A stretch of 64,000 bases of DNA from positions 88,595-152,594 of the forward strand of contig CBDBQB010000006.1 of assembly GCA_965209105.1 (NCBI GenBank). The letters run 5' to 3'. A model generated the notes under the pieces. The model saw only the letters and a program-made list of their open reading frames with translations. It did not search any database and was not told the DNA's origin. The DNA is from JAAELZ01 sp965209105 (lineage in GTDB: Bacteria; Pseudomonadota; Gammaproteobacteria; Arenicellales; Poriferihabitantaceae). Positions 53,882-60,458 of the stretch are shown here, in pieces. Numbering within the stretch: the first letter of the stretch is position 1; every line of letters begins with the position of its first letter. The position numbers and the translations under genes were made by a program.

Positions 53882-54322
53882 CTATTGTGACTGTTCGATC
53901 ATATATTTTACGACGGCCGTCAGTTCAGCATCGTCTAAACGAGATCCACCCCTGGGTGGCATGGCTTTAAAGCCATTGATCGCGTGGTCGATAAGATCCG
54001 CCTCGCCTAGCGCAATGCGCGCTGACCATGCAGCCTTATCGCCCAATTTCGGCGCCCCCGCAACCCCAGTACCATGGCAGGCGAAACAAGCCGTTTGATA
54101 TAAATCTGCTGTTGAGGTTGCAGCGCTGCTTGAGCTGTCGTTCGAAGTCGACATTGTGGATTGTTCAGTGGAGGCGGCTTCTTGACTTACATTTATTTTG
54201 CCTATTTTTTGGATGCGTGCGCGAATATCATCAGTGTTGTCAGCCTTGCTTAACAGTGGCAACATCATTAAAGAGGAGAGTATTGCGACGCCTAGGGCAT
54301 GCTTGCGTGAGACCATGTTCAT
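53882..54322 (-). CDS. Cytochrome c5-family monoheme c-type cytochrome
   Basis: This 146-residue exported protein has a hydrophobic signal (about 9-27), a Ser/Thr-rich linker, then heme motif CFACH (79-83) with GAPKLGDKAAW and the distal Met121 in GFKAMPPRGGS. The length and motifs match the cytochrome c5 (CytC_N-type) family of small periplasmic electron carriers. It stands between leftward and rightward genes; ATG 54316 is an alternative start. Confidence 0.9.
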   Translation of the reverse strand: MNMVSRKHALGVAILSSLMMLPLLSKADNTDDIRARIQKIGKINVSQEAASTEQSTMSTSNDSSSSAATSTADLYQTACFACHGTGVAGAPKLGDKAAWSARIALGEADLIDHAINGFKAMPPRGGSRLDDAELTAVVKYMIEQSQ

Positions 54323-54477
54323 TTCGATAAATTAAGACAAAATTTGGGCGCGTAGTATAGCCTAAAGTGCCCCGCTAGAGCGCGATAGATTTTGCCACTT
54401 AGCTATATTATGACCCTGTAAATTAAAGCGCTTTTGTACTATGCTTCTTCTCCTCAAACACTCAATCAAGATCGACC

Positions 54478-55278
54478 ATGAAAGCCAAAACAAACTTGCC
54501 AACGCCTTTAATTTCTGCCTTTATTTTGTCAGGGTTTTTTGCCTCGACATGCTTTGCAGACACAACTTTAAATTATGCGGGGGCTGATCACCAAAGTTCT
54601 TTTCAAATCGCGCATAATAATATGCGCTTGAACTACGATAAAGGCGGGCAAAAAGGCTTTTTGTTGTATAGCGGCGCAGACAATAAAATTTATCTTGTAG
54701 ACGTTGAAAAGGAGCAATACATGGAGCTCGAACAAATGGTTTCTCAAGTGGTGAAGATGAAAGATCAAATGAGTCAAATGCTGGCGCAACAAATGAAGGG
54801 CTTATCTGCCGAAGAGAAAGCGCAGATGCAAAAAATGATGGGCAGTGTGTTGGGGGGTATTATGGGAGAGCCTGAGCCAACAGCAGCAAAAGATAATTCA
54901 ATAAAAATTGAGCGAACAGGCGTTAATGAAACAGTGGGGAAGTTTAGCTGTGAACGTCTACGGATAAACACGGCTTCAGACAAATCAACGGAAGTTTGTG
55001 TGGCAACGCCGAGTGAAGTGGGTCTGAGCGACAAGGATACGCAAACGATGCAAAATTGGATGGGGAAAATGGGCGAAATTGGTGAGCGTTTAAGTGAAAT
55101 GATGCCGAGCGATAATGCAGCATTTGCAGGAATCAATGCAGAGTTGCAGGGCGTGCCACTTAAAACCTACGACGAGAGTGCAATGGAATTGACGTCGGTG
55201 GATTTTTCAAAAATTGAGAAAGCTTTGATGGTGATCCCAGAGAATTATACGGCGATGAGTTCGCCTTTAATGCAATAG
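54478..55278 (+). CDS. Exported DUF4412-like protein
   Basis: This 266-residue protein has a signal peptide (residues 1-27, ending CFA). A beta-rich N-terminal part includes MRLNYDKGGQKGFLLYSGADN, and a methionine- and glutamine-rich helical section follows (about 80-120). The C-terminal part resembles the DUF4412 region, with the pair FSCERLRI and STEVCVATPSE. Function unknown. A gene-poor AT-rich stretch follows it before the cassette cluster. Confidence 0.65.
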   Translation: MKAKTNLPTPLISAFILSGFFASTCFADTTLNYAGADHQSSFQIAHNNMRLNYDKGGQKGFLLYSGADNKIYLVDVEKEQYMELEQMVSQVVKMKDQMSQMLAQQMKGLSAEEKAQMQKMMGSVLGGIMGEPEPTAAKDNSIKIERTGVNETVGKFSCERLRINTASDKSTEVCVATPSEVGLSDKDTQTMQNWMGKMGEIGERLSEMMPSDNAAFAGINAELQGVPLKTYDESAMELTSVDFSKIEKALMVIPENYTAMSSPLMQ

Positions 55279-55494
55279 GTGGGATGAGTCGCTTGTTATG
55301 ATAAAGTATGCATCGCTTGGTTCAAGAGACATAGCTTTTTTCAGTGTTCAAACTAAAATGCTTCAAGCGCGATTTGGCATGAACTTGGTCAAGCAATTTC
55401 ATAAAGGTGCATTTAAATTGGTTACAGGGTCTATAAATATCACACTATATATTATCTAGTTGATTAATATGAATTATTACGGATGAACCAAATA

Positions 55495-55537
55495 ATTATA
55501 CACCTTAAATATTTATGCACCCTCGAAGGTGTATAAT
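55495..55537. repeat. Perfect 12-bp inverted repeat
   Basis: ATTATACACCTT (55495-55506) and AAGGTGTATAAT (55526-55537) are exact reverse complements separated by 19 nt. No T-run follows as in a terminator. A dyad of this size could be a protein-binding site or a relic of a mobile element end. Confidence 0.75.
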
Positions 55538-55628
55538 AATTGTTAGCGCTGGCTGCCGAACTTATAAATTAGTTATATAAATCAACAGAATACGAAACGA
55601 ATTGAAATTTAGTAGCAATAATGTTATT

Positions 55629-55687
55629 CCTGAAGGAAAACCTTAGGTGTATAACCGTGTTCATACAACCTAAGGTTATTCTTCAGG
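55629..55687. repeat. Long imperfect inverted repeat
   Basis: CCTGAAGGAAAACCTTAGGTGTAT (55629-55652) is nearly the reverse complement of ATACAACCTAAGGTTATTCTTCAGG (55663-55687), with one mismatch region and a bulge, around a 10-nt loop. It would form a stem of about 24 bp. It lies about 45 bp upstream of the micro-frame and first attC of the second cluster. Confidence 0.75.
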
Positions 55688-55733
55688 TAGAGACAAATTC
55701 CAACCACAAGGGTTATGTTGATGAGGAGCCCGT

Positions 55734-55799
55734 ATGAAGAGTATATTTCAAAGACTTAGGACAAGCTCTAACAAGATCGTTCAAGCACACGCTCGCTAG
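55734..55799 (+). CDS. Possible 21-residue micro-protein ending inside attC
   Basis: An ATG at 55734 follows the strong Shine-Dalgarno GAGGAG with 6 nt spacing, and the frame runs 21 codons to a TAG at 55797-55799, which lies within the attC. The product would be a short basic peptide (MKSIFQRLRTSS and nine more residues). It may be a true tiny cassette gene or the remains of one cut by deletion. No family is recognisable. Confidence 0.3.
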   Translation: MKSIFQRLRTSSNKIVQAHAR

Positions 55800-55889
55800 T
55801 TGTGAGTTGAAATGAATGCAATCAATAAAACCAGTTAATGCGAACATGTTAAGGCCAAGAAAAGCGGTGCTTAACTATATTCGTTAGGC
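55766..55889 (+). other. attC recombination site (about 124 bp)
   Basis: R'' is CTCTAAC (55766-55772), close to the consensus, and R' is GTTAGGC (55883-55889). The L'' box GTTCAAGC (55779-55786) matches L' GCTTAAC (55869-55875) in reverse complement with one extra G, the extrahelical base that gives attC strand bias. Spacers of 6 and 7 nt between boxes fit the usual layout. Confidence 0.8.
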
Positions 55890-55896
55890 ATCTAGC

Positions 55897-56370
55897 ATGG
55901 AATGCACAATGAACTTTTTACAAGCATTAGCATCAATTTCAGCATGTTTTGCTGCAATCGTTGCTTTAATTCCAATTTTTAGGTCAAGTGCTGCCAGGAA
56001 AGCAAAAGCAAGAAATCTGCGAATGAGAATCGCCACGAAAATTACTCGATTGAAACCCACCTTTGCAAAAATATCAGACAAGCACAGTAATCCGCTACAG
56101 CCGGTAATTCTTTCAAACGAGGAACTAAAAGAAATATTGGGACAATTAGAATCTCTTTTAGCAGAGTCAGAATCTCTTTATCCTGAAGAGCAAGACAAGA
56201 TTTCACAGTTTGTAGCAAATTTAGAATTAATGATTCCGCTGTATATTGCTGAAGAGTTAGATTCAGACGGTGCTGAAAATTTAATTTTATTAGGCGAGCG
56301 ATCCATTAATGAGTTAGAAGAAAATGGTATGTTAAGTACAGAACCACACCAGCCATGGGTAAAGGATTAA
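55897..56370 (+). CDS. Cassette gene: small membrane-anchored protein, unknown family
   Basis: This 157-residue protein has an N-terminal hydrophobic helix (about 6-27), then a basic patch (AARKAKARNLRMRIATK, 32-48), and an acidic helical C-terminal region. The topology suggests a membrane anchor with a cytoplasmic helical domain. I do not recognise the family. The gene lies alone between attC sites at 55766-55889 and 56374-56461. ATG 55909 is an alternative start. Its base use looks more AT-rich than the core genome here. Confidence 0.7.
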   Translation: MECTMNFLQALASISACFAAIVALIPIFRSSAARKAKARNLRMRIATKITRLKPTFAKISDKHSNPLQPVILSNEELKEILGQLESLLAESESLYPEEQDKISQFVANLELMIPLYIAEELDSDGAENLILLGERSINELEENGMLSTEPHQPWVKD

Positions 56371-56373
56371 AAT

Positions 56374-56461
56374 GCCTAACAATGCGCTCAAGTTCGCCCG
56401 CTTCGCGGGCTGGGACGCTTCGCCGCTCAGCGGCTCGCGCCCCTTAGCTTAAACGTTAGGC
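56374..56461 (+). other. attC recombination site (88 bp)
   Basis: R'' GCCTAAC (56374-56380) and R' GTTAGGC (56455-56461) are exact complements. L'' GCTCAAG (56386-56392) pairs with L' CTTAGC (56443-56448) leaving one extrahelical G. The centre is strongly palindromic (CCCGC TTC GCGGG; GCCGCTCAGCGGC). It is a well-preserved attC. Confidence 0.92.
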
Positions 56462-56479
56462 AAAAGAAATAGAGATTTT

Positions 56480-57259
56480 ATGTCAAATCTAATTACTAGT
56501 GAAATTATTATCTCATTCAAAAATCAACTTGAAAATCATCCAATATATGAAGCAGTTTCAACAATTGAAGATCTACAATGCTTCATGGAGCACCACATTT
56601 ATTCAGTTTGGGATTTTATGTCGCTTATAAAATATCTTCAATCTGAAGTTGCTCCAACGAAATATCCATGGACACCTCAAGGCCAAGGCAGTGTAAGAAG
56701 ATTTATAAATGAATTGGTTCTTGAAGAAGAATCTGATGAAACCAATATTTCAGGTGAATATTCCAGTCATTTTGAGTTGTATCACAAAGCCATGAGTGAA
56801 GTTGGAGCAGATATTTCTCCATCTACTAGATTTATTGCTGTCGTGGAGGAAAAAGGCATTAACAAAGCTCTAGAGTTATCTTACGTTCCACACCCATCGC
56901 GTGCATTTACATCAACTACATTCCAATTTCTAAATAATAATAAACCTCACCAAGTTGCCGCAGCTCTAGCATTAGGTAGAGAGCATATTATTCCTTGTAT
57001 GTTTCGCTCAATCCTCAAGAAAATAGGCGTTACTGATAAGGTGGCGCCAATTTTTCATTTCTACCTTAACAGGCATATTCATCTAGATGAAGACTTCCAT
57101 GCGCCACTGTCATTAAGACTTCTCAATGGTTTATGTGATGGAGATGAGGTCAAGATTCAAGAAGCAATTGATGCAGCAAAACAAGCAGTAATTGCTCGAA
57201 TAGAATTCTGGGATGGAGTCCTTTCTGCAATAAAGTCGCCTAACAAGTACGTGAACTAG
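56480..57259 (+). CDS. Cassette gene: DUF3050-family protein (heme-oxygenase-like fold, predicted)
   Basis: This 259-residue protein matches DUF3050 over its whole length: HPIYEAVSTIEDLQCFMEHH then VWDFMSLIKYLQ, FINELVLEEESDE, SHFELYHKAM, REHIIPCMF and RHIHLDEDFHAPLSLRLL. The many conserved His/Glu/Asp residues would suit a metal centre in a helical bundle; the link to heme-oxygenase-like oxidases is from family knowledge and is tentative. Its stop codon and last four codons lie in the following attC. As a cassette it is likely mobile and expressed from an outside promoter. Confidence 0.85.
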   Translation: MSNLITSEIIISFKNQLENHPIYEAVSTIEDLQCFMEHHIYSVWDFMSLIKYLQSEVAPTKYPWTPQGQGSVRRFINELVLEEESDETNISGEYSSHFELYHKAMSEVGADISPSTRFIAVVEEKGINKALELSYVPHPSRAFTSTTFQFLNNNKPHQVAAALALGREHIIPCMFRSILKKIGVTDKVAPIFHFYLNRHIHLDEDFHAPLSLRLLNGLCDGDEVKIQEAIDAAKQAVIARIEFWDGVLSAIKSPNKYVN

Positions 57260-57298
57260 GACGCTCCTTACGTCGCGCCTGTTACGCAAACGTTAGCG
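57238..57298 (+). other. attC recombination site (61 bp)
   Basis: R'' GCCTAAC (57238-57244) and R' GTTAGCG (57292-57298) are nearly complementary. L'' CGTGAAC (57250-57256) pairs with L' GTTACG (57281-57286) with one extrahelical G. It is short, as in compact attC sites. The end of the DUF3050 gene lies inside it. Confidence 0.88.
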
Positions 57299-57348
57299 GT
57301 TATAAATGCAAAATAGCATACTTATCCATTTCAAGCTAAAATACCTTC

Positions 57349-57576
57349 ATGTCACAGATAGATATAGTTAAAGAAACAATAGCTTACTTAAAGTTTTGGT
57401 TAGGAGTCATGGTTGTTTCAGATATATCTTTGGTCGGTTGGCTACTATCAAACGCCGGAAAATCATCTGATCTGAAAGCATATGGTGCTATAATTGGTGT
57501 AGCAATTATCACAATTTCAGCCCTCTTTGTGCATAAACGCATTGAGCATTTAATTTCAACTTTAAAGGAGCTATAA
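57349..57576 (+). CDS. Cassette gene: small two-helix membrane protein
   Basis: This 75-residue protein has two hydrophobic segments (about 14-32 and 45-61) and a charged C-terminus (HKRIEHLISTLKEL). I do not recognise it. It is followed one base later by a 27-residue membrane peptide, so the two may be made together. Confidence 0.65.
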   Translation: MSQIDIVKETIAYLKFWLGVMVVSDISLVGWLLSNAGKSSDLKAYGAIIGVAIITISALFVHKRIEHLISTLKEL

Positions 57577-57577
57577 A

Positions 57578-57661
57578 ATGGATATATTGGCTACCGTAGT
57601 ACTACTTATAGTTATTAGCGTCTTTGCGTTCATCGCATACGATGCAACCCATCACAAGTAA
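57578..57661 (+). CDS. Cassette gene: 27-residue single-helix membrane peptide
   Basis: From ATG 57578 the frame has 27 codons and a TAA at 57659-57661. A strong Shine-Dalgarno AAGGAG sits at 57566-57571, inside the end of the preceding gene. The product is one transmembrane helix (DILATVVLLIVISVFAFIAY) with a short polar end DATHHK. It lies just before an attC left half. The pairing with the 75-residue protein recalls small membrane toxin or regulator pairs, but nothing in the sequence proves that. Confidence 0.6.
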   Translation: MDILATVVLLIVISVFAFIAYDATHHK

Positions 57662-57671
57662 GCACAATCAT

Positions 57672-57738
57672 CGCTAACAATACGCTGCAGCTGACAGTCA
57701 AAAGCGTCGCGATTTTTGCAAAGCAAAATACGCGCTGA
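57672..57738 (+). other. attC left half, truncated
   Basis: CGCTAAC (57672-57678) is an R'' box and the next bases CAATACGCTGCAGCTGAC match a common attC left arm, with a partly palindromic centre (GCGTCGCGATTTTTGC and AATACGCGC). No R' GTTAGCG follows. From about 57738 the sequence changes to repeated GAAAACATGG motifs and then the insertion sequence, so the right half is lost. Confidence 0.7.
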
Positions 57739-57775
57739 AAACATGGTGAAAACATGGGGTCATATATGAACCCGC

Positions 57776-58074
57776 CTGTAGAATCAAGCACGATTATGCT
57801 TTTAAAATAAGTCATATTATTCCTCTTTTCTAACCTTAATTTGAATGGTGTCATGGAATGCAAATGAGCAGTCGTATATTCGGCTTCTGTTTGGAATAAA
57901 AGCATTGCTTCATTCCGAGCCATTATGGAAACCGCACCCAAGCACCTCATCAGCCAGACAGCGTTGATCGCTAGACCCCATTCAGGTTCAGCTTGGGTCG
58001 GTTAATCTGTCATGCCATAGTCTTTCGCTTCAAGGGTAGGAGTGTTGATTTGTTTATTGGTTTGAGTGATGTAT
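57776..58074 (-). ncRNA. Putative bridge RNA of the IS1111-group element
   Basis: This 299-nt noncoding segment lies downstream of the transposase, where the group encodes its guide RNA. A 7-bp stem (GCTTGGG 57991-57997 with CCCAAGC 57937-57943) encloses an internal loop capped by AGCG/CGCT (57960-57963, 57969-57972). The loop side GACCCCAT (57974-57981) is the reverse complement of the left flank ATGGGGTC (57754-57761), and the side CATCAGCCAG (57948-57957) equals the right flank (59180-59189). The two guides thus read opposite DNA strands. A donor loop was not resolved; GGAATG/CATTCC near 57860-57915 may close it. Confidence 0.7.
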
Positions 58075-59100
58075 TCAAATAGTTGATGCTTGGTATTCAG
58101 TTTTGTTGACGGTCAATGCCCAGCATATTCGAGCTAATTTATTGGCAAGCGCAACCGTAGCAATTTGCGTGCATTTCTTTTGCTTAAGCGCATAAGCCCA
58201 ACGATTAAGCTTGTCAGGCTTATTTTTAGAATGATTCAGCGCCGCAAGCGCGCCTTGCACCAGCAACATGCGGGTGCGTTTATCACCTCGCTTGCTGATG
58301 CCTTTGAGGGTGGTTTTGCCCCCTGTACTATATTGCCTCGGCACTAATCCTAGAAAGGCGGCAAACTCACGCCCATTCTTGAATTGATGTGCATCGCCTA
58401 ACATGCTGATGACAGCCGTAGCCACCATTGGCCCTACCCCTGGGATGGTCATCAACCGCTTACAGTGGTGATTTTCTTTACTGACGGCATTGATACGTTT
58501 TTTAATCGCATCAACTCGCTTATCTAGCTCGATCAGTTCTTCATAAAGGTCATTAAAGGCAAATCGGGCTGTCATACTGAGTTCGTTTTCAGCATCTTCT
58601 AGTATTGCAGGCAAGTTTTTGCGTAATAAGGCACCACCTTGAGGTAGAGATATTCCATATTCAGCTAGCAATCCGCGAGTCTGGTTACTTAATGCAGTGC
58701 GCTGCGTAATGAGCCTTTCAGCGACTCGATGCATGAGTTGGATATCTTGGTGTTCCGGCGTTTTAGGCGTAATAAAGCGCATACTGGGGCGAGACGCCGC
58801 TTCGCATAGCGCTTCTGCATCTGCGGCATCATTCTTGTTGGTCTTAACGTAAGGACGAACATAAGCCGGATGGATCAGCTTAACGTTATGCCCCTGCTTG
58901 GAAAATACGCGCGCCCAATAATTAGAGGTGGCACACGCTTCTAAAACGACTTCGCATGGCTTGTGATTAGCTAATGCTTCGGCTAATTTGGCGCGCTTTA
59001 CCGTATGATTAGAGATGACCTTACCTGCTGCATTAGTCGCGCAAACTTGAAAGATGTTTTTTGCTAGGTCGATACCGATTCGGGTAATATCTTGTTTCAT
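58075..59100 (-). CDS. IS110-family transposase, IS1111 group
   Basis: From ATG 59100 the protein has 341 residues. The N-terminal RuvC-like DEDD domain shows GIDLAKNIFQVC, the VLEACATSNYW block and KNDAADAEALCEAASRP; the C-terminal Tnp domain has IPGVGPMVATAVISMLGDA and GGKTTLKGISKRGDKRTRMLL, with the conserved serine in GISKRGD. It is full length and looks active. It acts with a bridge RNA to join the circular element to its target. An upstream ATG at 59142 adds 14 residues and is less likely. Confidence 0.93.
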   Translation of the reverse strand: MKQDITRIGIDLAKNIFQVCATNAAGKVISNHTVKRAKLAEALANHKPCEVVLEACATSNYWARVFSKQGHNVKLIHPAYVRPYVKTNKNDAADAEALCEAASRPSMRFITPKTPEHQDIQLMHRVAERLITQRTALSNQTRGLLAEYGISLPQGGALLRKNLPAILEDAENELSMTARFAFNDLYEELIELDKRVDAIKKRINAVSKENHHCKRLMTIPGVGPMVATAVISMLGDAHQFKNGREFAAFLGLVPRQYSTGGKTTLKGISKRGDKRTRMLLVQGALAALNHSKNKPDKLNRWAYALKQKKCTQIATVALANKLARICWALTVNKTEYQASTI

Positions 59101-59177
59101 GAACTCGCTCCTCTGATTGAATGTGATTAGTCGCCCAATCATGGCACATTGTGATGCCGATAATGGAGCGGGTTCAT

Positions 59178-59489
59178 CCCATCAGCCAGCTTTGAAAACA
59201 TGGGGTCAGCCAGCTTGATATGAGATGCTATTGGTGAATTCAATTCCAAAAAGCAAACGCATAGGAGTTAAAAGCAGGGTATCGATTTAGGAGATATGCT
59301 TACTTAAGTTTTCTGCAATCAAGAACTCATATATGCCCCATTGAAACGCTGGAATCAAACTCTTCGTTCAGTATTGCAACCTGGAAGACACTTGATTGAC
59401 ATTTTATGAGAAGCTCGTTACCATCCCGCGCTATAAAGAATTAAAGAATTAGAAAACTAAATTAACCTCTGTAACCGGGATATCCTATT
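59178..59489. other. Intergenic region with REP-like repeats right of the IS
   Basis: The first 40 bases hold the direct repeat TCAGCCAGCTT (59182-59192 region and 59206-59216) and the motif TGAAAACATGGGGTCA (59193-59208), which is identical to 57747-57762 on the other side of the IS. The rest, up to the membrane protein gene, shows no gene. A plausible Shine-Dalgarno is not obvious before ATG 59490. Confidence 0.6.
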
Positions 59490-60458
59490 ATGATGCAAAG
59501 AACAACAATATGGCTGTGGCTGACAATGTGCGGCGCGGCTGTGGTACTACTTCAATTTACTTCTATAGGCTTGCCATTCTATCAGGTTGGCGAAAAAGTT
59601 AGGGACAGCTTTTTTGCGATTCCGCATACGGCGGACCTCATGATTCTTGCAACGCTTGTGGCGATTACCCTCTTCGTCCTGACGATGAAGGGTCGCGCTC
59701 CCATCCAGGGGCGGACTGTCGGGCTGGTCATCGGGTTTATTGCATTATTGGCTGTTCTGCAACTCGGCTACCGGATGATGGCACCGCCATTTGTTGGTCC
59801 AAAAGCGGACTTCAACGGCCTTTTTAGTACAGGCTGTTATTTTTACTGTTGGCCCTCGATGGCGACGAAGGGCACGCTTCTGCCCGGGATCTGGGTGTCG
59901 TTCGCTGGTATGGTGACGATCATGCTTGGCGGGTTTCTACATTCGATGAGCCAAACGGCCAAGCAAACAGCGGCCGTGGACTTGTCTGTCAAACATCAGG
60001 CTGGTGTGAACGCCTGGTTGCTGATCGCGGCAACGAGCGCAGTGGGATCATTCATCGCCGGTTACACACAGTTTGTTTTCTTTGGTGGCCGCCCAAATTC
60101 TAATCCAGAGGTTGCGACTATGGGCTTTAGCGGCTGGTCTGCGTCGCCGCATACATCCGGCCTGGTATTATTTGTCGCCATGGCTGTGGTCGCTCTGGTC
60201 TGGCTTGCAAAGAAGCAACGTTCCTTTTTAAGTCCGGTGGGCATTGGGGCTGCTATAGCGGTAATGGGCGCGATCACAGCGTCCCGGATCTTTTATCGGA
60301 TCAATGTGATGCCTTTCAAAGGTGGCGTATTTCCCGAGATTGGAATAGCTGCTTATATTGCTCTGGGTCTTGCCGTTTTGGTCGCGGTTGCCGGCATCAT
60401 TTACGCGCTGACTAACCGAAAGAGTACTGCGGAATCAAGCGCAGACGCTGAAGCCTAA
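59490..60458 (+). CDS. Polytopic membrane protein of unknown family
   Basis: This 322-residue protein has about seven to eight transmembrane segments. Between the third and fourth lies a longer loop with two cysteines (STGCYFYCWP) and aromatic residues, and another external-type loop has FFGGRPNSNPEVATMGFSGW. The C-terminus is short and polar. I cannot place it in a family. It sits alone between the IS and the proVWX genes, and its base composition looks more GC-rich than the cassette genes, so it may be an accessory acquisition. Confidence 0.7.
   Translation: MMQRTTIWLWLTMCGAAVVLLQFTSIGLPFYQVGEKVRDSFFAIPHTADLMILATLVAITLFVLTMKGRAPIQGRTVGLVIGFIALLAVLQLGYRMMAPPFVGPKADFNGLFSTGCYFYCWPSMATKGTLLPGIWVSFAGMVTIMLGGFLHSMSQTAKQTAAVDLSVKHQAGVNAWLLIAATSAVGSFIAGYTQFVFFGGRPNSNPEVATMGFSGWSASPHTSGLVLFVAMAVVALVWLAKKQRSFLSPVGIGAAIAVMGAITASRIFYRINVMPFKGGVFPEIGIAAYIALGLAVLVAVAGIIYALTNRKSTAESSADAEA

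Larger units (their letters stand above)
55279..55733. other. AT-rich intergenic region with two long hairpins
   Basis: About 455 bp with no credible gene. It is visibly more AT-rich than its surroundings. It contains a perfect 12-bp inverted repeat at 55495-55537 and a longer imperfect hairpin at 55629-55687, listed separately. A lone GTTAGCG lies at 55542-55548 but has no partner R'' box. The region lies at the upstream edge of the second cassette cluster. Confidence 0.6.
57764..59179 (-). mobile_element. IS1111-group (IS110 family) insertion sequence
   Basis: Near-terminal 10-bp inverted repeats ATGAACCCGC (57766-57775) and GCGGGTTCAT (59168-59177) bound a 1.4-kb unit with one DEDD-type transposase gene. 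IS1111-group elements have such subterminal repeats, no target duplication and a long noncoding end downstream of the transposase, all seen here. The exact ends are set by rebuilding the empty site ATGGGGTCATCAGCCAG from the two flanks (57754-57763 and 59180-59189), which share CAT. Confidence 0.85.

Noticed and set aside
57738..57765. IS inserted exactly in attC, as in the IS1111-attC subgroup
   Set aside because: The left junction is about 85 bp beyond the R'' box and the guide sequences match a REP-like motif, not attC core boxes.
57630..57950. Minus-strand open frame of 106 codons
   Set aside because: It crosses the attC half-site, the IS end and part of the predicted bridge RNA, so it is not a gene.
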